Assembly (NCBI GenBank): GCA_002416505.1
Contig: DIAM01000004.1
Location: forward strand, 170,208-234,207
Length of the DNA stretch: 64,000 nucleotides
From: Gammaproteobacteria bacterium UBA5078
GTDB taxonomy: Bacteria; Pseudomonadota; Gammaproteobacteria; Pseudomonadales; Pseudohongiellaceae
Direction of reading: 5' to 3'
Position 1 is the stretch's first letter. Every line of letters starts with the position of its first letter. The translations under genes and the position numbers were made by a program. Shown here one piece after another: positions 44,130 to 53,025 of this stretch. Under the pieces are notes generated by a model. It searched no databases. It was given only the letters and a program-made list of their open reading frames with translations, and was not told the origin of the DNA.

Positions 44130-45926
44130 CTACTTAGTTTGCTCGGGGGTCACTCTTAACACCTCATTGATCGTCGTGATTCCGGTGGCGACCTTGAGCG
44201 CCCCACTCAGACGCAGGCTGTGCATGCCCTCCTTGTAGGCCTCTTGGCGCAGCTTGGGGAGATCTGACTTGTCGTCCACATACATTTGCAGCGCCTCACT
44301 CATTGGCATTACTTCGTAGATTCCCTGCCGGCCCTTGAAACCCGTCTCGCGACACTCGAGACAGCCAACGCTCTGGGAGATCGCCTTGGGCACGCGCATC
44401 TTGAAGGGATTGGTGATGATTTTCCATTCGCCCTCACTGATAGAGGTTTCGGTTTTGCAATGCGGGCACAGCACCCTCACGAGCCGCTGTGCCACGACCC
44501 CAACCACCGTGGCCTTGATCAGATAGGAGGGCACGCCGAGCTCTAGGAGTCGCGTAATTGCAGATGGCGCATCGTTGGTGTGTAGCGTGGTGAATACGAG
44601 ATGGCCAGTAAGCGCCGCCTGAACCGCCATCTGCGCAGTATCTAAGTCGCGCACCTCGCCGATCATGATGATATCCGGGTCCTGACGCAGTAGTGCCTTA
44701 ACGCCACTGGCGAAATCCAGATCGATATTGTCTTGGACCTGCATCTGATTGAAGCGCGGCTCCACCATCTCGATCGGGTCTTCGATAGTGCAGACATTGA
44801 CCTCTTCGGTTGCCAGCATCTTGAGTGTCGAATACAGCGTTGTCGTCTTACCACTGCCCGTCGGTCCAGTGATGATAACGATGCCATGGTTGTGCCCGAT
44901 GATGGACTTCCAGCGCTGCAGATCCTCGCCGACTAGACCGAGACTTTCGAATGGTCGCAGCAAGACCTCGGGATCGAAGATCCGCATTACCAGTTTCTCT
45001 CCGAACGCGGTAGGCAGGGTCGAGAGTCGCAATTCGATCTCTTCGCCACTGGGGCTCTTCGTCTTTAGTCGTCCGTCCTGCGGGCGACGCTTCTCGGCGA
45101 CGTTCATTCGACCTAGAATCTTGATGCGACTCGTCACGGCGTTCATTACCTGCATGGGCAATGCGTAGACCGTATATAAGACACCGTCTATTCTAAAACG
45201 GACGTTGCCTTTCTCCCGGCGTGGTTCGATGTGTATATCGCTGGCGCGCTGATCGAAAGCATACTGAAGGAGCCAGTCCACAATACTAACGATATGCTGA
45301 TCGTTGGCCTCGGGATCCTTTATATTTCCCAGCTCGAGCATCTGTTCGAGATTGCTCAATCCAGTCATCGTACGAGCCGGGCTTTTGTTCGCATGACTGA
45401 TGGAGTTTGCGAGGCTATAGAATTCCGTAGTCAGGCGCTTAATCTCGACGGGATTGGCGACGACTCGGCGGATGCGTTTTTGTAAGACGTGTTCTAGGTC
45501 CACCTCCCAGGAGTTGATATAGGGTTCGGTGCTCGCTATCAAGACTTCTAGTGGACGCACTTCCACAGCAAGAATGTTATGGCGCTGAGTGAAGGCATAG
45601 GACATTACCTGTGTCACTTGCGCGACGTCAATCTTCAGGGGGTCGATGCGAAAATAGTCTTGTCCCGACTGCTCCGCGAGAAATCGCGTTAAGGCCTCGA
45701 TGTCCAGCGCGCGATTACCAGGCCCCTGATCGACGAGGTCGCGTTCTGCCAGCCATGCCAGCAATGGCTTCTTGACATCGTCGCGGTCACGGCGCAGCGA
45801 CAGTAGGGCATCTGCGTCTTGTTCGCTCAGCCGGCCCGCGCGGACAAGCGCGCGCACGAAACTGGCCAACTCCACCGGCTTACCCGTCACGCCATCCTGT
45901 ATAGTAGAGCCATTAGCCGAGCTCAT
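44130..45926 (-). CDS. GspE/PilB-family secretion ATPase (orphan)
   Basis: A 598-residue AAA+-like hexameric motor. The N-terminal GspE-N/MshE-like region (1-200) is followed by 'DQRASDIHIEPR', Walker A 'GPTGSGKTTT', Asp box 'CTIEDPIEM', Walker B 'DIIMIGEVRD', His box 'FTTLHTNDAPSA', and a tetracysteine zinc motif ('CPHC' ... 'CLEC'). ATG 45926 follows GGAG. It would power a type II secretion, type IV pilus or MSHA-like machine, but no other component is nearby. Divergent from uup. Confidence 0.92.
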   Translation of the reverse strand: MSSANGSTIQDGVTGKPVELASFVRALVRAGRLSEQDADALLSLRRDRDDVKKPLLAWLAERDLVDQGPGNRALDIEALTRFLAEQSGQDYFRIDPLKIDVAQVTQVMSYAFTQRHNILAVEVRPLEVLIASTEPYINSWEVDLEHVLQKRIRRVVANPVEIKRLTTEFYSLANSISHANKSPARTMTGLSNLEQMLELGNIKDPEANDQHIVSIVDWLLQYAFDQRASDIHIEPRREKGNVRFRIDGVLYTVYALPMQVMNAVTSRIKILGRMNVAEKRRPQDGRLKTKSPSGEEIELRLSTLPTAFGEKLVMRIFDPEVLLRPFESLGLVGEDLQRWKSIIGHNHGIVIITGPTGSGKTTTLYSTLKMLATEEVNVCTIEDPIEMVEPRFNQMQVQDNIDLDFASGVKALLRQDPDIIMIGEVRDLDTAQMAVQAALTGHLVFTTLHTNDAPSAITRLLELGVPSYLIKATVVGVVAQRLVRVLCPHCKTETSISEGEWKIITNPFKMRVPKAISQSVGCLECRETGFKGRQGIYEVMPMSEALQMYVDDKSDLPKLRQEAYKEGMHSLRLSGALKVATGITTINEVLRVTPEQTK

Positions 45927-46066
45927 CCGAAATCTCCTGTGGGCGGTCCAACGCTGTCCTATGATTGCCAACAAGTTTATACTGCGCGCCACCAATTACA
46001 ACGACTTAGGGAGCCCTAGAGCTCTGAATGCCGCTTTTGGCACCTGAATCAACCGATGGAAATCCT

Positions 46067-47992
46067 ATGCTGCTTTACCGACTCTCCAATGTTTCTCTAG
46101 CCTATGGTGATAAGCCACTACTCGATGGCGTCGATCTAACCATTCACAAGGGCGAGCGCATCGGCATCCTCGGTCAGAACGGGGCCGGGAAGTCCAGCTT
46201 CATGAAACTGCTCTGCGGCCAGGCCCTGCAAGACGGCGGCGAACTATGGCGGGAGGCAGACTTGAAGGTAGCCTATCTCGACCAAAACCTGCCCGAGCTG
46301 AGCGATGAGACCGTCTACGACTACGTCGCGGGGGGGCTGGAGAAGCTAGGGGAGCTGCTGCGCCGCTATCATGCCATGACCCATAGCGAGGCCGATGAGA
46401 TCGATTGGACAGATCCCCGCCAGCTAGACGAGATGGGACGCCTCCAGAAGGAGATCGAAGCGCGCGATGGCTGGGCCTTCCAGCACCGTATCGACAGCAT
46501 CATCGATAGCCTCAAGCTTCCGGCAGACACCTTGATGCGCCATCTTTCGGGCGGTAGTCGACGCCGCGCGGCACTCGGCCGAGCATTGGTCTCGCAGCCC
46601 GATATGCTCCTGCTCGACGAGCCCACCAACCACCTCGATATTCCGACTATCGAGTGGCTAGAGAAGTTTCTCAACACCTTCAATGGCGCGGTCCTCGTCA
46701 TCAGCCACGACAGGCAGTTCTTGCAACGCATCACTAACCGAATTATCGAGGTCGATCGCGGCAAATTGCGTTGCTGGGATTATGACTACGAGAGCTTCTT
46801 AGTATTCCGCGAGCAGCAATTGGACGCCGAAGACAAGTTCAATAGCGAGTTCGATAAGCGCCTTGCCGAGGAAGAGACTTGGATTCGACAGGGCATCAAG
46901 GCGCGTCGCACGCGCAATGAGGGACGCGTGCGTGCTCTAGAGAAGATGCGCGAGGAGCGCCAGCAAAGGCGTGAGCTCACTGGCAAGGCCCGTTTCGAAT
47001 TAGAGTCGGCGAACGCCTCTGGGAAGATCGTCATCGAGGCGACTAACATCAGCCATGGCTACGGCGGCACTCAACTCATCAACAATTTCTCCACGCGAAT
47101 CATGCGCGGCGATCGTATTGGCTTTATCGGGGTCAACGGTAGCGGCAAGACTACCCTGCTGAAAATCTTGCTCGGCAGCTTGCAGCCCGATTCCGGCGAG
47201 GTGAAGATCGGCACCAATCTCGAGCTACTCTATTTCGACCAGTTGCGTAATCAATTGGAACTAGACAAGACCGTTATCGACAATCTGTGTGAGGGTCGCG
47301 AGTTCATCGAGATCAATGGCAAACAGCGCCACGTGATCAGTTATTTGCAGGACTTTCTCTTCGCGCCAGCACGCACGAGACAGCCGGTAAAGTCTCTGTC
47401 TGGCGGAGAGCAGAATCGATTGATTCTTGCCAAGCTATTCAGCAAGCCAGCAAATCTTATCGTACTAGATGAGCCGACCAACGATCTCGATATGGAGACC
47501 CTCGAGCTACTCGAGGAGATCTTATTGGAGTTTAACGGCACTATTTTGCTAGTTAGTCACGACCGACGCTTCCTCGACAACGTCGTCACGAGCAGCATCG
47601 TGTTCGAAGGCGATGGCCAAGTGCGCGAGTACGTCGGTGGCTATCAGGACTGGATTGCACAGGGCGGGAAGCTCATCTCTTTCGCAGATCAAGAGAAAGA
47701 GAAGCAGAGTAAGGCGAACGCGAAACCAAGCGTCACTAGCACCGCGGTCAATGCCGAGCCGGTCAAAACGCCCGCAGCAAAGCTCTCGTATAAAGAGCAG
47801 CGCGAGCTAGATCAATTGCCGAAAAAGATCGAGACACTCGAGAATAAGGTAGCGGAGTTAGCGGAGAAGATTGCGGATGTCGGCTTCTATAAGCAGGCGC
47901 AAAAAGAGATCGATGCGACACTGGCCCAACTGGCGGCTCACCAGAAAGAGCTCGAGACCCACTATGCCCGCTGGGAAAGTTTGTTGGAATAA
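46067..47992 (+). CDS. uup: ABC-F ATPase Uup
   Basis: A 641-residue soluble protein with two ABC domains. First: Walker A 'GQNGAGKSS', signature 'LSGGSRRRAALGRAL', Walker B 'LLLDEPTNHLD'. Second: 'GVNGSGKTT', 'LSGGEQNRLILAKLF', 'IVLDEPTNDLD'. A C-terminal coiled-coil DNA-binding region (~560-641) ends the protein, as in Uup (635 aa). Implicated in transposon excision and ribosome quality control. ATG 46067 follows GGAA. Its TAA abuts the TAA of the convergent M48 gene with no gap. Confidence 0.94.
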   Translation: MLLYRLSNVSLAYGDKPLLDGVDLTIHKGERIGILGQNGAGKSSFMKLLCGQALQDGGELWREADLKVAYLDQNLPELSDETVYDYVAGGLEKLGELLRRYHAMTHSEADEIDWTDPRQLDEMGRLQKEIEARDGWAFQHRIDSIIDSLKLPADTLMRHLSGGSRRRAALGRALVSQPDMLLLDEPTNHLDIPTIEWLEKFLNTFNGAVLVISHDRQFLQRITNRIIEVDRGKLRCWDYDYESFLVFREQQLDAEDKFNSEFDKRLAEEETWIRQGIKARRTRNEGRVRALEKMREERQQRRELTGKARFELESANASGKIVIEATNISHGYGGTQLINNFSTRIMRGDRIGFIGVNGSGKTTLLKILLGSLQPDSGEVKIGTNLELLYFDQLRNQLELDKTVIDNLCEGREFIEINGKQRHVISYLQDFLFAPARTRQPVKSLSGGEQNRLILAKLFSKPANLIVLDEPTNDLDMETLELLEEILLEFNGTILLVSHDRRFLDNVVTSSIVFEGDGQVREYVGGYQDWIAQGGKLISFADQEKEKQSKANAKPSVTSTAVNAEPVKTPAAKLSYKEQRELDQLPKKIETLENKVAELAEKIADVGFYKQAQKEIDATLAQLAAHQKELETHYARWESLLE

Positions 47993-49471
47993 TTATTCGA
48001 CGATCTTGATCCAGTCGCCGAGGTTAGGCGTGCCGCTGGGGTAGTAGCCATTGATCAACCGCAGGGTCTCTTCGGGATAATTTCCAACGGGGCTTATGCG
48101 CGCCAACTCCGCGAAGGTGAAGCCCTCGCCTACTTGAACATAATGAATGCGGCTTTCGTTACCCGAGAAACGCTCGTTCGATTGAATAGCGCGGAAGGTG
48201 CGGATCGATGCGAGTAGCATCTGATCGGCGTCGCCCGCGCCCTCGCCTTCCTTGATGTCGCCGGTAAATATAAAGACACGCGGCCCCAAATAGATGACGG
48301 CGATGCGTTGCGCCTTACCAGAGGTGACGGTGGTGCCTGTAAATCCTATCAAACGAAATTGCTCTAGCGCCTCGGATTTCTGTAGGTTCTGAATGCCGAG
48401 CTTGTCGCGTATAAACAGTCGCGGCTCTATGGCCTCCTGCATGCGCTGCACTTCGACCCTCAGCCCAATGTCGCCCGCAGGACTACTAGCCGATACAGTG
48501 GTGGGAGTTTCACTCACCGTCCAGCTATCTGGGAAGACCATCGTATAGCCCAGCAGCGTCTGATAATAGCGATTGCGCGCCTCCGTGCCCGTAGTGCGCT
48601 GGCTCGCACCGACAACCAAGCCTTCCATCTCGTCGCGAAACTTTTGGTTGTCTATCAGGGTCGCTTGGTTCGCAGGCAGTGCGCCGACACTGGCGATCGC
48701 CTGCTGCAACCGCGTGTCATTGCGCGGATGCGTCGCGAATAGCCCGTGATAGCTTGGCTGCTGATTGGCAACCTTGGTATTGAAGTCTTCTTGGTTCTTC
48801 AATACCGTCACGACAGTGATGACTGCCTGCGGATTATAGCCCGCACGCAGTAAATATTCGGCGCCAAGTGTGTCCGCCTCTAATTCGTGTTCGCGACCGA
48901 AACCACTGAGGCCGGCCTGCGCCCATAGTGAGCCCACATCCATAATTTGTGAGCCGATATAGCCACTGCCCGTCGCGACCGCGGCGACGATGCCCCCCAC
49001 ACCGGAGGCCACCTTGGCAAGGCTACCGCGAGACTGCTGTTGCACCGCGTGACGGGCTGTAATATGCCCAATCTCATGGCCGAGCACCGCGGCAAGTTCT
49101 GCTTCGGAGTTAAGATAGGCGAGCAACCCACGGTTGATATAGACATAGCCACCAGGCAAGGCGAAAGCATTTATTTCGGGGCTGTCGATGATAGTGAACT
49201 TAAATGTTAGATCCGGACGATCACTGACGGCGGCTAGGCGCTGCCCAACCTCGTTCACATAGGCGTTGAGCTCATCGTCCGTCAGCAGGGCCATGGACTG
49301 CATCACCTTCTCGTGTTCTTCCGCGCCGATCTCTAGCTCACGCTTTTCACTCATCGTGACGATATTGGCCTGCCCAGTGGCCGGGTTTATGGCGCAGGCA
49401 CTGAGTAACAAGGCGCAGCCTAGGAACAGGGCAATTAGTGGAAGATGACGTGAGGACAACAAGCTGCTCAT
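47993..49471 (-). CDS. M48-family metalloprotease lipoprotein
   Basis: A 492-residue lipoprotein (lipobox 'LLLSAC', Cys about 26). The zinc protease domain has HEIGH ('LGHEIGHITARHAVQ') and 'HELEADTLGAEYLLRAGY' with the third ligand Glu. 'ALPGGYVYINRGLLAYL' precedes it as in BepA/LoiP relatives. The C-terminal ~200 residues have no second peptidase motif; the end ('FAELARISPVGNYPEETLRL') looks like a peptidoglycan/LysM-like or zinc-protease-associated tail. Periplasmic side, likely outer-membrane protein quality control. Last gene of the long minus-strand run, 15 bp after the lipoprotein gene. Confidence 0.9.
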   Translation of the reverse strand: MSSLLSSRHLPLIALFLGCALLLSACAINPATGQANIVTMSEKRELEIGAEEHEKVMQSMALLTDDELNAYVNEVGQRLAAVSDRPDLTFKFTIIDSPEINAFALPGGYVYINRGLLAYLNSEAELAAVLGHEIGHITARHAVQQQSRGSLAKVASGVGGIVAAVATGSGYIGSQIMDVGSLWAQAGLSGFGREHELEADTLGAEYLLRAGYNPQAVITVVTVLKNQEDFNTKVANQQPSYHGLFATHPRNDTRLQQAIASVGALPANQATLIDNQKFRDEMEGLVVGASQRTTGTEARNRYYQTLLGYTMVFPDSWTVSETPTTVSASSPAGDIGLRVEVQRMQEAIEPRLFIRDKLGIQNLQKSEALEQFRLIGFTGTTVTSGKAQRIAVIYLGPRVFIFTGDIKEGEGAGDADQMLLASIRTFRAIQSNERFSGNESRIHYVQVGEGFTFAELARISPVGNYPEETLRLINGYYPSGTPNLGDWIKIVE

Positions 49472-49486
49472 AGTAATCAGGTCTCT

Positions 49487-50179
49487 CTAGTCGCCATTCA
49501 CGAACTGCTGTAGCTGGCTTGCTAAGCTGTTACAGGCGTTGGCTTCGACGCGGGCGAGTAAGGGGATTGGCACAACCACTGCGGGGACATAGGACTGGCC
49601 AGTCGCATCGGTGCTGATAGTGCCGACATTGGCGAAGGAGGAGACATCCCAGACACGCGCATCGAAATTGGAGTCATCCTCCCAGGAGCCGAAGCCGAAA
49701 CAACCACCGCCGCCAGGGCCTACCGCGCAGGATATGGAGCCGCTGCGGCTGGTAGTCTCGGTCTGTCCGTCGAGCCACACGATATAGCGAATGCCATATT
49801 CGGCGATCTTATCCGACACTAGGCTCTCTTCCATAAGGGCTTGCAGATCAGAGGTTCGCAGCGGCGCCGTGCGAGGCTCAAACCATGGAAACAAGGAGTC
49901 TATGAATTCTTTTTCGGGAATAACGCGAATGCCGCGTGACCCTCTCCCTACCTTGTCGCCGACGCAGTCGACGAACTCTTCGCGCGTCTCGTAGCTGCTG
50001 CCCTGCCGCCGCCCAAGAATGACGATGGATTCGTGTGACTCGATGCCGGTTGCGCCTTGGCGAAACTCATCCACGGTCGTCGTGGTGCAGGAAGCCAATA
50101 TCAAGCCACACAAAATACCCATGCACGCGTGTATGGCGACTCGAGCTGTTCCCTTCATAGTGCTGTGTACGGAACTCAT
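49487..50179 (-). CDS. Hypothetical lipoprotein (230 aa)
   Basis: Signal peptide with lipobox 'LILASC' (Cys ~31). No family recognised. The mature part has two Cys-containing stretches ('EFVDCVGDKVGRG' and 'SISCAVGPGGGGCFGFG'), a glycine-rich turn, and 'FDARVWDVSS'. GAGG precedes ATG 50179. It sits between two envelope genes and lies 58 bp downstream of another lipoprotein gene. Confidence 0.72.
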   Translation of the reverse strand: MSSVHSTMKGTARVAIHACMGILCGLILASCTTTTVDEFRQGATGIESHESIVILGRRQGSSYETREEFVDCVGDKVGRGSRGIRVIPEKEFIDSLFPWFEPRTAPLRTSDLQALMEESLVSDKIAEYGIRYIVWLDGQTETTSRSGSISCAVGPGGGGCFGFGSWEDDSNFDARVWDVSSFANVGTISTDATGQSYVPAVVVPIPLLARVEANACNSLASQLQQFVNGD

Positions 50180-50237
50180 AAGTGCCTCGTGTTGAAACTT
50201 CTGCCCTGCTACAGGGACGGTACTGCGGTTTACGCCT

Positions 50238-50852
50238 CTACTGTTTGCTCGCTAACCAATCGCGCACCTCGGGCACCGAACTAAAGCTCAGTGTGAAGTT
50301 CGAGCCAAGGTCTCTGAGCGCCCCCACAGTGGCATCGTTGATGCCCGCATCTACCGAACGCAGCGTCTCTTGTGGGGTCTTTCCGTAAGAGGTCACTACC
50401 CAGTCTGCGATGTACTCACCATTAGGACCAAGCAGGCGCATATTATATTTTATCCATACCTCGTAGGCATCGAGACGGGTCTTCTGGGGCAAAGCGAGCT
50501 GGAACTCCTCGATGCGCGGGGCGAAGACGGCGTCGACCCCTTGGGCGGTGGCCGACTCTAGGCTATCTAGCACCACTACTTTCTCGAACATGGCAGGCAA
50601 AACGGAGCCAAACAGCTGCATATGAGTCTGACCGCTGGCGACACGATATTCTTCTTTACCAGTCTCACTATATTCGACATAAAGAAAATCGCGCAGTTCC
50701 GCATCATAGTAAACGCCTAGGGTTAGCGGTATCTGCCGAACATTGGGGCTAGGGTAGCTGCCCTGTACTACGAGTGAACTCGCGCCACAGGCGCTAAGTA
50801 AGAGCGCTAAGCACGGCATTGCGAGTCGTTGGAGCGCTTTTCGATATCCCAC
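50238..50852 (-). CDS. Hypothetical lipoprotein (204 aa)
   Basis: GTG start at 50852 after GGAGAG. Lipobox 'LALLLSAC' (Cys ~22). Mature part contains 'LTLGVYYDAELRDFLYVEYS', 'MFEKVVVLDSLESA' and 'FAPRIEEFQLALPQKT', a pattern like small outer-membrane assembly lipoproteins with an alpha/beta fold. No family assigned with confidence. 77 bp downstream of the second VWA gene. Confidence 0.7.
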   Translation of the reverse strand: MGYRKALQRLAMPCLALLLSACGASSLVVQGSYPSPNVRQIPLTLGVYYDAELRDFLYVEYSETGKEEYRVASGQTHMQLFGSVLPAMFEKVVVLDSLESATAQGVDAVFAPRIEEFQLALPQKTRLDAYEVWIKYNMRLLGPNGEYIADWVVTSYGKTPQETLRSVDAGINDATVGALRDLGSNFTLSFSSVPEVRDWLASKQ

Positions 50853-50929
50853 TAATCTTCTCTCCGCCTTAGGTTCTATAGTTTGAGTGTCACCTGCACT
50901 GCCTACTAGTTAAGAACAATACACCTTTT

Positions 50930-51931
50930 TCATTCAAAACTGTTGAGTCCTACGAAAGTCCCACCGTTTCTTTGGGTCAATTCCCGCATTAAGTTCGCAA
51001 ATCGATAGGCACTTTGCCGATAACGCGGTTCCAATGCGAAGATTACGGGGAAACCGATGGCATGGATTCTTACCATCGGATTGCCGTTGGCATCTTTTGC
51101 GTTCAGCCTATCGACAGTCCTCAGCACTTGCGTAATCGACCCGCCAGGCTGGAAGTCATCGCCCATCACATAGATGCTGATCTTCTTGTCTGGGGCGTAA
51201 TAGGTGTTGATCGCGGCGGTCACACCCTCTACGGGACTACTATTACTAAATGGGCTCCAATTGCGCAATGTATTGATGATAGTCGAACGCCGCGCGGGGG
51301 TGTCTGGAATCCACTGGCCGCGGAAGGAGTCGAACATATAGTCGCCCATATCATTCATGATTTGGATGCCCTTGACGTTTGGATAGACGTTCAGGGTATC
51401 GACAATCACATCGATCAGGCGCGGCCAGGCATTCTGAAACATACTGCCCGAGGTATCGATCACGAAAATAATATACTCGCTATCCACCGGTATGCCGCCC
51501 ACTAGATTGTTCTTGCGCGTAAAGTCCTGCCCCAGCAGGCGTTCCATCTCGTCGGTAAGGGATTGCTTAGAACTGGCGAGGTTCTGTGCCTCGATAATGC
51601 GCTCGTCGGCGATGCTATTAGAGCTGTTGAACCGCCCCTGCACGGAGAACAACTGGCTGCGCAGATTGGCGATGCGCTGCTGGAACGCGGAGAGCTGCTC
51701 GCGCTTCGCATTCAAGTCGGCGTTGACGATACGCGTCTCGCCGCGAATCTCGAATAGCTGTTGCTGGAGATCGGTAATGGGCATCTGCAGCTGCACCGCG
51801 GAGGCCTCCAGGGTAATAGGGGGCGAACTCTCGGTGATCAACAACAACAGAATCATGGCGCCAAAGCCACAGGAAATCACGTCGAGAAACGCGATGCTAG
51901 AGGATTCCGAGTCGCCGCGTCGTTTACGCAT
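50930..51931 (-). CDS. VWA-domain protein with TolR/ExbD-like N-terminal helix (2)
   Basis: A 333-residue inner-membrane protein. Residues ~10-32 form one TM ('IAFLDVISCGFGAMILLLLI') with an Asp at its start; ~45-110 is a coiled coil; the VWA domain has the metal-site motif 'DTSGSM'. ATG 51931 overlaps the stop of the upstream VWA gene by one base (TAATG); an in-frame TTG at 51940 is less likely. N-in/C-out topology would place VWA in the periplasm. It closely resembles its neighbour and probably forms a heteromer with it. Confidence 0.85.
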   Translation of the reverse strand: MRKRRGDSESSSIAFLDVISCGFGAMILLLLITESSPPITLEASAVQLQMPITDLQQQLFEIRGETRIVNADLNAKREQLSAFQQRIANLRSQLFSVQGRFNSSNSIADERIIEAQNLASSKQSLTDEMERLLGQDFTRKNNLVGGIPVDSEYIIFVIDTSGSMFQNAWPRLIDVIVDTLNVYPNVKGIQIMNDMGDYMFDSFRGQWIPDTPARRSTIINTLRNWSPFSNSSPVEGVTAAINTYYAPDKKISIYVMGDDFQPGGSITQVLRTVDRLNAKDANGNPMVRIHAIGFPVIFALEPRYRQSAYRFANLMRELTQRNGGTFVGLNSFE

Positions 51932-53025
51932 TATGGCCAATCCTTCGCGGGGCTTAGGAAAGACCCCCGGGTAATTTGCGCCAGCTGCCAGTAGGCGGCG
52001 GAGGCATTAGGGTCTCCCTCCAAAGGCAGGAGAATAATATTGACGGGCGTGCGATTGGGCAGATATTCCACCGCGTCATCGAATAGCTCAAGCCTTTTCG
52101 CGGGCGAGACGAGCGTGGCATTCGAGGCCACTGAGGAGAGTGTCGGCAGGCCGTCGGTGATCAAATAGATATTATCGGGGGGTGGCGAGAGCTGCGCCGC
52201 AGCCTGGAACACTCTGGCCAGATTAGTGCCGTTCTGGGGGATCATCTGTTTCACACTAGCAACCGCGGCATTGAGTTGATCGCGATCGGCCACTTCCAGC
52301 CAGTCGCCATCGCTGCCATCCAGTGCGGCGGTGACGCCACTATTGAAACCGTAAATCTGGTACTGACTGGCTACGGGAAGCTGACTGCTGATCCACTCGA
52401 CCGTGCGCACCGCACGCTGCCATTTCTGCGCGGCGCGTTTATTCTGGTCAGACATATTACGAGTACGAATGATATTGACTAGCGTCTCGTCCAACATACT
52501 CGCCGAAGTATCGACGAGAATCAAAACGCGATTACCGCCCAGGAACATGCCCGTGAGGTATTGCCTATCGCCTTCGCCGACAAAGGCGCGCGCATCGGAC
52601 CCGGTTTGCTCGATAGCGCTGGACTGTAAGCGCAGCAATTCCTCTTCCAGAGACTGAATATCGGCGCGCAATTGTTCGAGGCTCTCGTCACTGGCGACAG
52701 TGGTATTTTCTAAGGCCGCTAGTTGTTGCAGGAAGCTATTGATCTGTTCCTCAATGCGCGAGGCCAAACCTTGGGCCTCCACGACTTCGAGGCTCACCTC
52801 ATCGCGTGTATTGCGGATGCGCACGAGATTATCCTCACCCTCAAGAATCTCCTCTTCGAGCAAACGCGCCTCCGCCTGCTGATTGGGGTCTCCCACCTCG
52901 TTGCGTACCGAAACCTGATGGTCGAGAATCAAGAAAATGAGCACGACCGCGCCGAAGCCACAGGACATTACGTCCAGGAAGGCTAGGCTCATCGGATTAA
53001 ATGCTCCTCGGCGTTTCTTACTCAT
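51931..53025 (-). CDS. VWA-domain protein with TolR/ExbD-like N-terminal helix (1)
   Basis: A 364-residue protein of the same design as the downstream gene: a basic N-terminus (MSKKRRGA), one TM ('LAFLDVMSCGFGAVVLIFLI') with the conserved Asp, coiled coil at ~48-125, then a VWA domain with 'LVDTSASM' and later 'LITDGLPTLSS'. It is shifted into the 8-bp overlap with the upstream actin-like gene and AGGA precedes its ATG. The TM aligns with the TolR/MotB type helix that pairs with TolQ-like channels. Confidence 0.85.
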   Translation of the reverse strand: MSKKRRGAFNPMSLAFLDVMSCGFGAVVLIFLILDHQVSVRNEVGDPNQQAEARLLEEEILEGEDNLVRIRNTRDEVSLEVVEAQGLASRIEEQINSFLQQLAALENTTVASDESLEQLRADIQSLEEELLRLQSSAIEQTGSDARAFVGEGDRQYLTGMFLGGNRVLILVDTSASMLDETLVNIIRTRNMSDQNKRAAQKWQRAVRTVEWISSQLPVASQYQIYGFNSGVTAALDGSDGDWLEVADRDQLNAAVASVKQMIPQNGTNLARVFQAAAQLSPPPDNIYLITDGLPTLSSVASNATLVSPAKRLELFDDAVEYLPNRTPVNIILLPLEGDPNASAAYWQLAQITRGSFLSPAKDWP

